A stretch of 64,000 nucleotides of DNA. Origin: Bacillus thuringiensis (GTDB taxonomy: Bacteria; Bacillota; Bacilli; Bacillales; Bacillaceae_G). The notes below the pieces were generated by a model that was not told the DNA's origin, made no database searches, and was given only the letters and a program-made list of their open reading frames with translations. Below are positions 41,914 through 51,311 of the stretch, piece after piece. Location of the stretch: assembly GCF_014932895.1 (NCBI RefSeq), contig NZ_JACYOF010000006.1:1-64000 (forward strand), read 5' to 3'. A program made the position numbers and the translations under genes. Every line of letters starts with the position of its first letter. Position 1 is the first letter of the stretch.

Positions 41914-42495
41914 TTATAAATGGCGCAGCAAGGCCGGAACTAACAATGTCATTACAAATATAAAAATTGAACTATACCTCAAACTTGAACTCCATTTCCC
42001 ATATTTGGGGTGTTCAAATTTCTTATAAAGCATACCTAATGCTAAAGAAATTAAAAACATTAATACAGCTGTTCCTAAAATAATAGAAGTAATTAAGCCT
42101 ACCATATTACTCATAAAGGTTTGAAAATCAAAAGAACGTGTTGTCAACATTAACACTGGTAGAATCCTTATTAATAGTATGAGAATAAATGAGCCTACTC
42201 CAAAATATATAGATCTTTTTTTCCACTTTATATGTTTAAACCATAAAGAAGCTCCAAAAACTAATAATGATATTAAAATTACTACAGAAAGAATAAGGAA
42301 AATAACATCAAAAAATGCAGGCACACTCGCATGGACCGCACCATCTATTTTATCTCCCCCATCTTTTATTACATCACTGCCTCCATTAAAAAAAGAACCA
42401 AACCAGTCTGTAATCCAATCAGTCATCCATGAAATATCGAATGGCAAATCTTCTTTATTGGTTTGCGCAGGAGCAGCTGAGTTAAAAACTTTCAA
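41914..42495 (-). CDS. Multi-spanning membrane protein, unknown function
   Basis: 193 residues from TTG 42495, which has GGGGGAGGG at good spacing (an ATG at 42513 lacks a site). An external N-terminal part (DISWMTDWITDWFGSFFNGG) is followed by four helices starting FFDVIFLILSVVILISLLVFG. The Trp-rich start and topology recall small VirB6/TrbL-type proteins of conjugative elements, but similarity is not strong enough to name it. Confidence 0.55.
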   Translation of the reverse strand: MKVFNSAAPAQTNKEDLPFDISWMTDWITDWFGSFFNGGSDVIKDGGDKIDGAVHASVPAFFDVIFLILSVVILISLLVFGASLWFKHIKWKKRSIYFGVGSFILILLIRILPVLMLTTRSFDFQTFMSNMVGLITSIILGTAVLMFLISLALGMLYKKFEHPKYGKWSSSLRYSSIFIFVMTLLVPALLRHL

Positions 42496-42519
42496 ATTAC
42501 CCTCCCCCTTCATTAAAAA

Positions 42520-43160
42520 TTAATCACTTTACTTTAAGTATATAAATTTCCCTAACCAAAACTAAGAAAGTATTAAATCATATCTGATTAAATAGAAGAA
42601 AACGACGTATTTTGAAATAAGATTGATTAAACACGTAAGGTTAATTTTCATATCGCCTTATTTTTTTATTATAAAAAAAGAGCACTTTTCAAAAGTGCTC
42701 TTTTTGCTTTGTAAGCCATTGACTCTATAATGAAGTGATCTTAACTTATGAATAATTTGTAAAATCAAATGTTCATGTTATATGTAGATATGTTTCCACA
42801 GTGATGTGAGGTCAAAAACAAATGAAGTATACTACTATGAAAATCAAACTACCAACTTAAACTTCACAACACTTATTTTCATAATTATAAACCTCAGCCT
42901 TCTCTGAAATCTAAGGTCTTTAAAGAGTAATGAAAACTCCCTGCTTATGCTGATAAATAAGTAAACAAAGCTAACCATCCCATTTGCAGACTTTCCTTTT
43001 TCGTCTATATAGGCTTATTTCGCAAATATGACAAAGCATAATTAACTCCGCTCTGACCAATAGCATTGTAACATTCTCAATGTTTCCTCAACAAATTCTC
43101 AATATTTTGCATGGACAATAGCACACTTCCTCAACGGTTTTAATATCTTAATATTAAATA
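42520..43160. other. Intergenic stretch with one terminator
   Basis: No gene is recognised. A clear AAAGAGCACTTTT/AAAAGTGCTCTTT hairpin lies at 42675-42710. Confidence 0.4.
42675..42710. terminator. Bidirectional terminator hairpin
   Basis: AAAGAGCACTTTT, short loop and AAAAGTGCTCTTTTT give a strong stem with T tracts on both strands. Confidence 0.75.
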
Positions 43161-43180
43161 CTGAAAGGAGATGTTAAAAA

Positions 43181-43477
43181 ATGACTTGGTTCATTATTTT
43201 AGGATTTATGCTTATTTTAGGTATAAGCGGGTTTCATGCACATAGTATCCATATCATTTTCAAAATAGATTCAGAAACAAAAGCTGTGTCAAGTTGGGCT
43301 TTCGTTAATAAAATAAACTTCCAAACATTTAAAGAATTAATAAAAAGATCGAATAGGAATAAACTCAAAAGCCTTACAATAGGAGAACTTTTTATTCCTT
43401 TAAGCTTATTTAATAGATTATTAGGCAAAACATTAATTTTTTTATTACTATTCTTTTACTCTCAATACTTAAACTAA
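43181..43477 (+). CDS. Small hypothetical membrane protein
   Basis: 98 residues with an N-terminal helix (FIILGFMLILGISGF) and a C-terminal helix (KTLIFLLLFFYSQYL) around a basic loop (KRSNRNKLKS). AAAGGAGAT precedes the ATG at good spacing, which is the main reason to call it. Not recognised. Confidence 0.55.
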   Translation: MTWFIILGFMLILGISGFHAHSIHIIFKIDSETKAVSSWAFVNKINFQTFKELIKRSNRNKLKSLTIGELFIPLSLFNRLLGKTLIFLLLFFYSQYLN

Positions 43478-43527
43478 ACGCAATATAAGATGAGCTAAAG
43501 TATAGCAGTCGTCAAGCCTAGCAAAAA

Positions 43528-43560
43528 ACAGATCGCCCATTGGGGCGGTCTGTTTTAAAT
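43528..43560 (+). terminator. Terminator after the small membrane protein
   Basis: CAGATCGCCC, loop ATT and GGGGCGGTCTG, then TTTT. Confidence 0.75.
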
Positions 43561-43561
43561 C

Positions 43562-43870
43562 GAATCGATTATATCAATAAATTTTAATTTTTGTTCAAGA
43601 AACTCCAAAGGTGATTTCTTTCCATCAATGCCCTCCATGTGTAATTTCCTTTAAATGTTCCCCCATATCAGGATATTTTGTAAACTCAAATAACTCAACA
43701 TTGTTAATCTTTTTTTGCATAATTGATTCGACAATCTAAGTAATCAATAACAATTACACGCTTAGGACCTTTCATCCAAGCAGATTTCTGTGTCATTAAT
43801 CCAACAGGTCTACAACCAAGCAAGATAACAGTATCCCCCGACTTTGCACCAGAATCAATTTATCTTCGTT
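43562..43870 (-). pseudogene. Zinc-dependent alcohol dehydrogenase, C-terminal half relic
   Basis: The minus strand shows KSGDTVILLGCRPVGLMTQK and KGPKRVIVIDYLDCR, the Rossmann dinucleotide loop of MDR alcohol dehydrogenases, then the frame breaks. Later pieces (EHLKEITHGG-like, FLxQK) are scattered among stops. The catalytic domain is absent. Confidence 0.7.
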
Positions 43871-44035
43871 CATTCGATTTTTAATTCAGAATTTTCTCAA
43901 TACCAAAAAACGAATCGTATTTTATAATAATCCTTGGGCTAGTTATTTTATTAAATCTTACTTTTCACATAATATCCTCCAAGATTATTAATCTTTAAAA
44001 TAATTTCCATGTCTTAAATAGGAAAGGTAAAATTC

Positions 44036-44476
44036 ATGAATAATATAGAAAAAAAACTCGATTACATATTGTTCAGTGCATGGATTGTTTCTTTTATTGC
44101 CACCCTTGGAAGTTTGTATCTTTCTGAAATAATGAAATATGAACCCTGTACATTATGCTGGTACCAACGCATTCTCATGTACCCACTGGTTCTATTATTC
44201 GGAACAGCAATGATACGAAAAGATTATAAAATTGGCATTTACAGTTTAATTTTCGCTATTGTTGGCGCTGGTATATCAACATATCATTATTCACTTCAAA
44301 TAATCCCTTCTTCATTGGATAATGCAGAAGCGTGTGGGAGAGTTCCCTGTACTGGAGATTATTTAGACTGGTTTGGTTTTATTACAATACCTTTTCTCGC
44401 TCTATTAGCCTTTCTTCTTATTATCATTTGTAGCTTTATTTTAATGAAACTAAGTAAGGAGAGAAACAGTATATGA
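44036..44476 (+). CDS. bdbC: DsbB/BdbC-type disulfide-bond oxidoreductase
   Basis: 146 residues with four membrane helices. The quinone-side cysteine pair is in EPCTLCWYQR (residues ~37-41) and the second pair in ACGRVPCTGD. This is a BdbB/BdbC-type enzyme that reoxidises an extracytoplasmic thiol oxidase and passes electrons to quinone. GGAAAGG precedes the ATG. The next gene overlaps it by four bases. The symbol is by family; BdbB is equally possible. Confidence 0.85.
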   Translation: MNNIEKKLDYILFSAWIVSFIATLGSLYLSEIMKYEPCTLCWYQRILMYPLVLLFGTAMIRKDYKIGIYSLIFAIVGAGISTYHYSLQIIPSSLDNAEACGRVPCTGDYLDWFGFITIPFLALLAFLLIIICSFILMKLSKERNSI

Positions 44477-44898
44477 AAAAAATGCTAATTTTCATTATCG
44501 CTATTGTATCAATATTTGCATTGATTATTATCCTAACAAATAAAGAAACAAAAAATGAAAAAACTACAAGTACAGAGCAAGTAAATTATTATAAGAATCA
44601 AATTACACCCGAGCAATTGCAAGCGGATCTATCAAGTCATAAAGAAAAAATAGTTTATTTCTATAAGACAACGTGTCCACATTGTTTAAGGATTTCCCCA
44701 ATTGTAGTTCCTATGGCAGAAAATATGGGAATTAATATGCAAGTTCTTAATCTAGAAGAGTATAAACAAGGATGGGATATGTTCCAAATAAAAGGAACAC
44801 CAACAATTATTTCTTACAAAGATGGAAAAGAAGTAAATCGAATCTTAGGGGAGCAATCATTACAAACATTTCAAACATGGTTTGAAAATAATAAATGA
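44473..44898 (+). CDS. Membrane-anchored thioredoxin-like thiol oxidoreductase
   Basis: 141 residues. An N-terminal helix (MLIFIIAIVSIFALIIIL) anchors a thioredoxin fold with active site Cys68-Pro-His-Cys71 (KTTCPHCLRISP) and the cis-Pro loop GTPTIISYKDG. CPHC is an oxidising type like BdbA or DsbA. It overlaps the DsbB-like gene (ATGA), forming a disulfide-making pair. Likely clients are secreted cysteine-containing proteins such as the product of 45129. Confidence 0.85.
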   Translation: MKKMLIFIIAIVSIFALIIILTNKETKNEKTTSTEQVNYYKNQITPEQLQADLSSHKEKIVYFYKTTCPHCLRISPIVVPMAENMGINMQVLNLEEYKQGWDMFQIKGTPTIISYKDGKEVNRILGEQSLQTFQTWFENNK

Positions 44899-45128
44899 GA
44901 ATTTTGATTTTACCTAAAACTATGTTTCTCTAAATTATAGCTTAGCATGTATAAAGATGTGGGCATTAACTTTATCTCGTATTTGTCATCATGCATTCTA
45001 CTAATTTATTAGAGAGTAGAGGGCTCTCCCTCATATTTACCAATCTTAAATAGAGAGAAATTTTCACTTGTTAGATATGAGGGGGACTCCCCATTTGCAA
45101 TAAAATATAATTTATTAGGAGGTAACAC

Positions 45129-45479
45129 ATGTTTAAAAAAGTTGCATTATCAATTGCTTCAGTAGCAGTAGCAGGTTCAATTTTATTTGCAAGTCAATCA
45201 GTAACGGAAGCGGCTTATTATCCGGTACAAAAAACTGGTTCTGGCCTAGATCTTCGTACAACTCCAACAATAAATGGTACACGAACTCAATCGAATATCC
45301 CAGATGGGACCCAACTTTGGTTATATTGCTATGTAAATGGCGAGTCTTATATGGGAAGTAAGGTTTGGGATTATGTAGATGATAATGGCTATGGTGGCAG
45401 TGTTAACTATGGATATGCTCCTGATTATTTCATTAAAACAGGATCGTCTAGTCCAGTTGTTGGTTATTGCGCTTTCTAA
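45129..45479 (+). CDS. Secreted SH3-like small protein
   Basis: 116 residues. A signal peptide (KKVALSIASVAVAGSILFASQSVTEAA) is followed by a short bacterial SH3-like fold (GLDLRTTPTINGT, then GTQLWLYCYVNG and YGYAPDYFIKT). Two cysteines (LYC and GYCAF) could pair. Such domains bind cell-wall peptides. AGGAGG precedes the ATG. The gene lies downstream of the disulfide pair but 230 bp away, behind sequence that could hold its own promoter. It ends at a terminator shared with the next, convergent gene. Confidence 0.75.
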   Translation: MFKKVALSIASVAVAGSILFASQSVTEAAYYPVQKTGSGLDLRTTPTINGTRTQSNIPDGTQLWLYCYVNGESYMGSKVWDYVDDNGYGGSVNYGYAPDYFIKTGSSSPVVGYCAF

Positions 45480-45487
45480 TTTAGAAA

Positions 45488-45523
45488 TAAAAGAAAACAG
45501 CCTCATTTGGCTGTTTTCTTTTT
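45488..45523. terminator. Bidirectional terminator between convergent genes
   Basis: AAAGAAAACAGCC, loop TCATTT and GGCTGTTTTCTTTTT. Confidence 0.85.
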
Positions 45524-46172
45524 ACATAGTAATTTCCGTAGTGGTTAATGTGCTTAACTGATTTTGCGTTTGTTGATCACGTACTACATCAGTAATTACT
45601 TTTACATTTTTCAGGTCATTGGGGGCTTGAGATAAAAAACAGATGAGTGTTAAATTTATTTTTTCATTGCCCTTTAAGCTTCTATCTTTTAGATCAGCAT
45701 TCATTTTATAAACGTCTACTTGTTCACCATTACTTAAAACAAGTGTTTTAAAAGGTCCTTTCCCTAAATCAAGTGCTTGATTTGAAGTGTTTTCTAAAGT
45801 TGTTGTAAATTGTATTGCATTAAGTTTCTCTGTACTTAACCCTCTTTCTTTTAAGTTATATATTCCAATTTCACTTACTTCTGTACTTTGAATAACCTTA
45901 ATTCTTTCTACTTGAATATGGAGAGGCCCGGCTTCTATCGTTGTATGAGGTTCACTTAATTGCTTTAAAATAACTGTTCCGAGTGGATGCTTTGCTTCTT
46001 GTCCTACTTGTGTTAATGGTTCTGTATAAGGCTTAGATTTCACATTAATTTCGGCTATAGGAGTTCTTTTAGTATCAGATTTCACTTCTTTTTCAGATTT
46101 CGTTTGATTTGAGCAAGCGGATATAACTAAACATAAAGATACTGCCGTTAGAAGGAAAGGTATTTTTTTCAT
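45522..46172 (-). CDS. Lipoprotein, unknown function
   Basis: 216 residues with a lipoprotein signal (PFLLTAVSLCLVISACSNQ, lipobox ISAC). The C-terminal ~140 residues form a beta-rich domain (PLHIQVERIKVIQ, TTTLENTSNQALDLG, GEQVDVYKMNADLKD) like the DUF4352/TcaA-type sandwich domains of secreted Bacillus proteins; the assignment is not firm. GGGTCC-type ribosome site before the ATG. Transcribed convergently with the SH3 gene. Confidence 0.7.
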   Translation of the reverse strand: MKKIPFLLTAVSLCLVISACSNQTKSEKEVKSDTKRTPIAEINVKSKPYTEPLTQVGQEAKHPLGTVILKQLSEPHTTIEAGPLHIQVERIKVIQSTEVSEIGIYNLKERGLSTEKLNAIQFTTTLENTSNQALDLGKGPFKTLVLSNGEQVDVYKMNADLKDRSLKGNEKINLTLICFLSQAPNDLKNVKVITDVVRDQQTQNQLSTLTTTEITM

Positions 46173-46399
46173 TTATGGACCCCTTTACTAAAAAGTGTGA
46201 TTCATACATTTTTACTGTTCTATGGTTCTAAAATTATTGTAAATTAGCAGCTGTATTTTTGGAATATTCAAACTGTGATTATATACAATCTTATATTGAG
46301 AAAATTTAGTTTAATTTCAAAATACCCCTTGTGAAACCATACTTTAGAAAAAAAGAAGCAAGGGAAATCGGATTTGAGATATTGTAAAGGAAAATAATC

Positions 46400-46580
46400 C
46401 AAGGAAGATATTATTTTAGTAGTTGTCGGTTATTACTGTCGTTTTTCTTTACGTTATCGCATTGTATCAGGATTTCAAAATCTTCGTCATGCTTCACGTA
46501 TGATAAAAGGTATTGAAATCATTCATGCCCTACTTAAAACCTGTATCTTACTACGATTCCTACTCTCTTGTGTATAACTA
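46400..46580 (+). pseudogene. IS6/IS240-type transposase with internal deletion
   Basis: VGYYCRFSLRYR (transposase front) is joined directly to IVSGFQNLRHASRMIKGIEI (the C-terminal end). The DDE core is missing. Confidence 0.6.
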
Positions 46581-46847
46581 ATAATAGTGCGTAAATTAAG
46601 CCCAAAACTTATCCTAAACCTACGCTCCCTCTTATAAGAAGTATTCAATAGAAAAACAGTTAAAAGATCAAAAAAATCCATTAACGAAATTTGTACTGTC
46701 TTAACTATACTTTTTCAAATTTAAAAGCATGGACATTAATTAAATTCCGAATATTCTGTCTATTAATGAAAAAAATCGTAGTTGCATTTAATGTATCTAA
46801 TTCCTGTTATTATCAGAATAAGCCTTTACAGAGAAATGGGGGATATT

Positions 46848-47948
46848 ATGACTGTTCAAGAAAAAAGTAATAAGCAATTGATGGAATTATTACATGAATG
46901 GTATGAAGAAATTCGTTTATATCATGTAAAAGAAGCAAAACAAACACATCTAAAAGTAAAAGAAAGTTTAAAGGAAATAGAAACAGACCAATATGTATCA
47001 TTCTATTATTCCCTACTGGATTTTAGATATAAAGTCTTGGTAGATGGAATGAGTATTACAAAAGATTCTTTTAATCAAATAGAAAAACTCCCTAATATCA
47101 AAGATGAATTTTTATTTTTAGCTTACTATTATTATTTCTTTAAGGCAATCCACTCTACAATTATAGCAAATTATACTGAAGCGAAAACACACTTTGAAAA
47201 GGCGGAAGAACTTTTAATTGATATACCTGATGAAGTAGAAAAAGCCGAGTTTAAGTATAGATTTTCAACTTACTGTTATCAATCTTATCAACCATTTGAA
47301 GCGATTCAACATGTAGTAAAGGCCAAAGAAATATACCTGAATCATGTAGGCTATGAAATCAATGTTGCTTTATGTAACAATGTATACGGTTTAGCTTGTA
47401 TAGATCTAAGAGAGTTTGAAAGAGCTGAAGAATGTCTCAATACTGTTATTGATGTTTTTAAAAAGTATAATGAAGAACAATTATTATTAAGAGTACGTTA
47501 TAATTTGGGCTGGTTATATAATATTCAAGATTTATATCCACTGGCGATTAGACAGAGTTCTGAAATAATAAATACCATACCGAATCATTTTAAAGCATTA
47601 TTTGTCTTGGCAAGAGCATATTATAATTTAGAAGGCATTGAAACAGCAAAATCATATATCGAGCAAGGAATGAAGTATACAAATGAATCAGGAAATGAGG
47701 AATATAAGCATCGTTTCGCAGTTTTAAATGAACTAATCACAGAACTACCTAGAATTAAACTAGAAAAAGTAGTTACTGATGCAATCTCTTATTTTGAAAA
47801 AGAGGAAATGTGGGATTGTGTAAAAGAATATGCAGAGATTTTAGCAATCCAATTTTATGAGGCAGATAACCATGTTAAGGCGAGCAAATATTTCTATATT
47901 AGTAATAATGCTGATAAGAAACATTTGAGAAAAGGAGCGTTAAAGTAA
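46848..47948 (+). CDS. Rap-family TPR regulator, second copy
   Basis: 366 residues with an N-terminal helical bundle (NKQLMELLHEWYEEIRLYHV) and TPR repeats (TEAKTHFEKAEELLIDIPDE, LREFERAEECLNTVIDVFKK, YNLGWLYNIQDLYPLAIRQ). ATG 46848 is chosen because GGGGGA lies five bases before it; an upstream frame start at 46782 has no site. It is related over its length to the Rap at 39306-40379 and is followed by its own phr gene overlapping by one base (TAATG). Confidence 0.88.
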   Translation: MTVQEKSNKQLMELLHEWYEEIRLYHVKEAKQTHLKVKESLKEIETDQYVSFYYSLLDFRYKVLVDGMSITKDSFNQIEKLPNIKDEFLFLAYYYYFFKAIHSTIIANYTEAKTHFEKAEELLIDIPDEVEKAEFKYRFSTYCYQSYQPFEAIQHVVKAKEIYLNHVGYEINVALCNNVYGLACIDLREFERAEECLNTVIDVFKKYNEEQLLLRVRYNLGWLYNIQDLYPLAIRQSSEIINTIPNHFKALFVLARAYYNLEGIETAKSYIEQGMKYTNESGNEEYKHRFAVLNELITELPRIKLEKVVTDAISYFEKEEMWDCVKEYAEILAIQFYEADNHVKASKYFYISNNADKKHLRKGALK

Positions 47949-48103
47949 TGAAAAAAATAAAAAAAATGGTATTAAGTATGGTAGTAGTAAGTGCATTAGC
48001 ATGTAGCATGATTAGTTTACATGTATCACAATCTTCGTTTAATGGTGGAGATACACCAGCACCATCAATACCGAGTGTCTCTGCTGGAGTATCTATTGAT
48101 TAA
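47948..48103 (+). CDS. Phr-type signalling peptide precursor of the 46848 rap gene
   Basis: A 51-codon gene starting at the rap stop codon (TAATG). It has a signal sequence (KKIKKMVLSMVVVSALACSMI) and a Pro/Ser-rich tail (GGDTPAPSIPSVSAGVSID). The peptide that acts as pheromone would come from this tail, but it is not the same type as that of the first phr, so the two Rap/Phr pairs are probably insulated. Confidence 0.75.
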   Translation: MKKIKKMVLSMVVVSALACSMISLHVSQSSFNGGDTPAPSIPSVSAGVSID

Positions 48104-48196
48104 CGTAATATATTTTTCTTTCTTAAAAAATCAGAAAATTAAGACTCTTAATTCCCGCAAAAATGTTGGATGAAAGTGGATAAAATATTGAACCCC

Positions 48197-48250
48197 TAGT
48201 CCGAAACTCATTTGTTTCGGACTATTCACATAACTATAAATGTACGTAGG
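48197..48250 (-). other. Weak dif-like D1 site joined to a hairpin
   Basis: On the minus strand: left arm CCTACGTACAT, spacer TTATAG, right arm TTATGTGAATA (48223-48250), then a perfect AGTCCGAAAC hairpin (48197-48222). The order equals that of the D1-terminator units at 15845 and 16562. The right arm is identical to that at 17419; the left arm matches less well. No D2 site was found nearby. Confidence 0.35.
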
Positions 48251-48463
48251 TGATAGACTAAAAGTACACGAGATCCTCTATACATTAATAGAAAACGAGC
48301 ATCCTATCGCTATGTATTGGAGCGCTCGTTCAGAATTTTACGGATATGTATACACCCTTATTTAGTAAAATTTAAATATAATTCCAAAAAACGTAATAAT
48401 TCTATTGCAAAGGATTCAATTCCTTTTTTAAAATTATTTTTGCACCAGGACCTTTATTTTCAT

Positions 48464-49255
48464 CTATTCTTTTTCTGGCCAAATCTTCGCGTTTGGTTCT
48501 AATAACCACTTGTGGTCTTCCTCCATGATACGATCATTCCATGGATTATTCTCAAGATGCCGAATCATCCAACAAAAATACATTGCATATCCAGGTGCCG
48601 TTGCTTGAGGGTGATCTAGCTCACCTGGAATTGTAATAAAGCTATTATGTACAACGCGATAAGCATCCTCACCAACCATTGCACATCCAAATCCCTGTGG
48701 CTTGTTAAAGCGATAATAATATACCTCTGGCTGATCATGATGATGTGGCGGATAACTGGACCATCGCCCTGGATAAGAAATAACTTCTCCTACTACCATA
48801 TTAGAATATTCTGCATTGTTATAGTCAAAAATCGTACGAATAACACGCTGTGCTGTTCCCTCCCATACTCCATCTCCGGCTACAACACTTTGACACTCAT
48901 TTGGAGTATATAGCTTAGACGCAAATTCCCCATCATTATCTGTTTTTTGAACAAGCACTTCACTATCTGAAAGAGCAGTAATTGTAACCTTCACATTTTT
49001 AGCCACATGCAAACACCAAGGATTTTCTTCAAACACAGACTGTCTTTGTATAACTTGTTCCATTCCTTCCCACTCTAAACGTATTGCCCCTTCTAGCAAA
49101 AGTACTGCCGTTTCATTCTTACTATCTAATAACTGCTCTTCTCTTCCATTAGACATCTTATATATGCCTATATCCATTAACATATCACTACATTGACCGT
49201 TCATTTCTGTTAAGACATTATACCCTTCATTTAATTCACCTAATTTTCCTAACAT
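48464..49255 (-). CDS. iolB: 5-deoxy-glucuronate isomerase
   Basis: 263 residues of the IolB cupin family: PPHHHDQPEVYYYRF and FITIPGELDHPQATAPGYAMYF supply the metal-binding histidines. It converts 5-deoxy-D-glucuronate to 5-dehydro-2-deoxy-D-gluconate. GGGGGAGA precedes the ATG. It is the last gene of the minus-strand inositol operon, 103 bp after iolJ. Confidence 0.95.
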   Translation of the reverse strand: MLGKLGELNEGYNVLTEMNGQCSDMLMDIGIYKMSNGREEQLLDSKNETAVLLLEGAIRLEWEGMEQVIQRQSVFEENPWCLHVAKNVKVTITALSDSEVLVQKTDNDGEFASKLYTPNECQSVVAGDGVWEGTAQRVIRTIFDYNNAEYSNMVVGEVISYPGRWSSYPPHHHDQPEVYYYRFNKPQGFGCAMVGEDAYRVVHNSFITIPGELDHPQATAPGYAMYFCWMIRHLENNPWNDRIMEEDHKWLLEPNAKIWPEKE

Positions 49256-49358
49256 GACTTTCTCCCCCTTTTTTAATGGCTACTCTATAATTCTCTACCT
49301 TTGTCAGCTAACTAAATTATGAGTTTCTTCTATTATTTAATGAAGAAAGCTTTTCTGG

Positions 49359-50204
49359 TTATGCTCTGCTTTCACTTCCAAATATTCGCATATGATTTTT
49401 AACGTTTTCATATGCGGCCTCAATAACATCTTGATGGTACGTAAAATAATCTGAATAAGGAGTATTCAGGACGGCAGTGTTAACCGCAGTAACCACATTC
49501 TGAAACGTGGCTGTTGCTACATTAATTTTTCGAACACCATGTTGAATACATTGTTTGAAATCCTTTGGACTAATGCCAGAGCCACCATGTAATACGAGTG
49601 GAATATGGACTACCTCATTAATTTCCTGCAAGCGGTCTAATCGTAGATCAGGATCTCCATTGTACATACCATGCGCATTTCCAATCGCAACAGCTAATGC
49701 ATCTACGTCTGTTTCTTCTGCAAATCGTTTTGCTTCTTGCGTACTTGTTAGCAACACCTCAATATCTTCTGATCCGTCCTCACTACCACCAACTCTGCCA
49801 ATCTCAGCCTCAACCGTCGCTCCGTATTGTTTTGCGAGCGCTACAATTTCTTTTGTCTTTTTGATATTCTCTTCTAATGGATAGTGCGAGCCATCAAACA
49901 TAACCGAACTAAAACCAATTTCTAACGTCTCTCTAATCTTTTCAAACGTCATACCATGATCAAAGTGAACCGCTACTGGCACAGTCGCTTTTTTCGCCGC
50001 AGCAACCATCAAAGGACCTATCATATGAATTGGCGAATGATTCAAACGAACTTCCGCAATTTGTAGAATAAGCGGTGAACGTAACTCTTCTGCTGCTTGA
50101 ATAGCTCCCATTACCATTTCCATATTCGCGACACTAAAAGCACCAACCCCATAATTCTCTTGATTTGCTTTTATTAAAATATCTTTCATTTGAACTAATG
50201 GCAT
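49359..50204 (-). CDS. iolJ: 6-phospho-5-dehydro-2-deoxy-D-gluconate aldolase
   Basis: 281 residues of the class II fructose-bisphosphate aldolase type: VPVAVHFDHGMTFE (metal histidine and catalytic Asp), VEAEIGRVGGSEDG, AVAIGNAHGMY and LVLHGGSGI (metal ligands and phosphate loop). It cleaves the phosphorylated intermediate into dihydroxyacetone phosphate and malonate semialdehyde. Its position in the operon rather than near glycolytic genes supports IolJ over FbaA. ATG 50204 has AAAGGTG upstream. Confidence 0.93.
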   Translation of the reverse strand: MPLVQMKDILIKANQENYGVGAFSVANMEMVMGAIQAAEELRSPLILQIAEVRLNHSPIHMIGPLMVAAAKKATVPVAVHFDHGMTFEKIRETLEIGFSSVMFDGSHYPLEENIKKTKEIVALAKQYGATVEAEIGRVGGSEDGSEDIEVLLTSTQEAKRFAEETDVDALAVAIGNAHGMYNGDPDLRLDRLQEINEVVHIPLVLHGGSGISPKDFKQCIQHGVRKINVATATFQNVVTAVNTAVLNTPYSDYFTYHQDVIEAAYENVKNHMRIFGSESRA

Positions 50205-50293
50205 TACACATTCACCTTTTTCAATATTATTTATTAAATGGAGAACCAAACATCTCGTCTTTTTACTCCTCATGTAATCTCACCATGCGGAAA

Positions 50294-51190
50294 TTAAAGA
50301 CCTGCTTTTTCATGTATAAATTTTCGGGCTTTTAATGCGTATTCAAAAGGATTCGCTAAAGCTGGGTCTTGCTCCGCTTCTACCACAAACCAGCCCTTAT
50401 ATTCAGAGTTTGCAAGAATAGTAAAAACTTCATCAAATACAATTACGCCATCTCCCGGAACTGTAAATGCACCATTCTTCACTGCCTGTAAGAAGCTTAA
50501 TTCGTTTTCCTTTACAGCATCTACTACTTCTTGGCGAATATCTTTTAAATGTACGTGTTTAATACGAGGTAAATATTTTTTCAAGATATAAAGCGGCTCT
50601 TCTCCTGAAAAAACAAGATGACCTGTATCAAAAAGCAGGGATACAAGCTCTGGATCAGTCATATCCATTAACTTTTCAATTTCTGCCGTTGTTTGAACAC
50701 CCGTACCCATATGATGATGGTATACAATATGTAGCCCCTTTTCCTGAGCTAATTTACCAAGATGATGTAACCCATCCGCAAGCTTATCCCACTCTTCTTC
50801 TGTAAAAATAGGCTTATTTTTAAATAGCGGTACATCCATTAAACCTTGAATACTATGTCCCTGCTCTGACACAACGATGACTTTTGCACCCATATCATGT
50901 AAGAAATCTCTATGTTTAATAAATGCTTGTACCGTCTCTTCAAGCGGCTTCGTTGTCAAGAACGTACTAAACCATGCGCTAGCAATCTCCAGGTTTCGTA
51001 ATTCCAAAGATTTTTTCAATACAACTGTATTTCTCGGATATTTATTACCTACTTCACTTCCATTAAATCCAGCTAGCGCCATCTCACTAATACATTGTTC
51101 AAACGTATTTTCTGCTCCTAGTTCCGGCATATCATCATTTGTCCAAGCAATTGGTGCAATTCCAAGCTTAATCGTGTTTTCTTTGAACAT
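50294..51190 (-). CDS. iolE: Inosose dehydratase
   Basis: 298 residues, a TIM-barrel of the xylose-isomerase-like type starting [18 protein letters not shown], the typical IolE N-terminus. [14 protein letters not shown] and [13 protein letters not shown] supply metal ligands. It removes water from 2-keto-myo-inositol to form 3D-trihydroxycyclohexanedione. ATG 51190 is chosen (GGAGAG ten bases upstream); ATG 51196 is the alternative. It lies 121 bp after iolD and 89 bp before iolJ. Confidence 0.95.
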   Translation of the reverse strand: MFKENTIKLGIAPIAWTNDDMPELGAENTFEQCISEMALAGFNGSEVGNKYPRNTVVLKKSLELRNLEIASAWFSTFLTTKPLEETVQAFIKHRDFLHDMGAKVIVVSEQGHSIQGLMDVPLFKNKPIFTEEEWDKLADGLHHLGKLAQEKGLHIVYHHHMGTGVQTTAEIEKLMDMTDPELVSLLFDTGHLVFSGEEPLYILKKYLPRIKHVHLKDIRQEVVDAVKENELSFLQAVKNGAFTVPGDGVIVFDEVFTILANSEYKGWFVVEAEQDPALANPFEYALKARKFIHEKAGL

Positions 51191-51311
51191 CCCCATGTCT
51201 CTCCTCTTTGCAAAATGTTATAGAATTTCGCCAACTTCTCTTATCTAACCGTTAAAAAGAGAGCTTTCTAAAAATATGCATATAGATAAAAAGCTCTCTT
51301 TGTGTCCTAAT

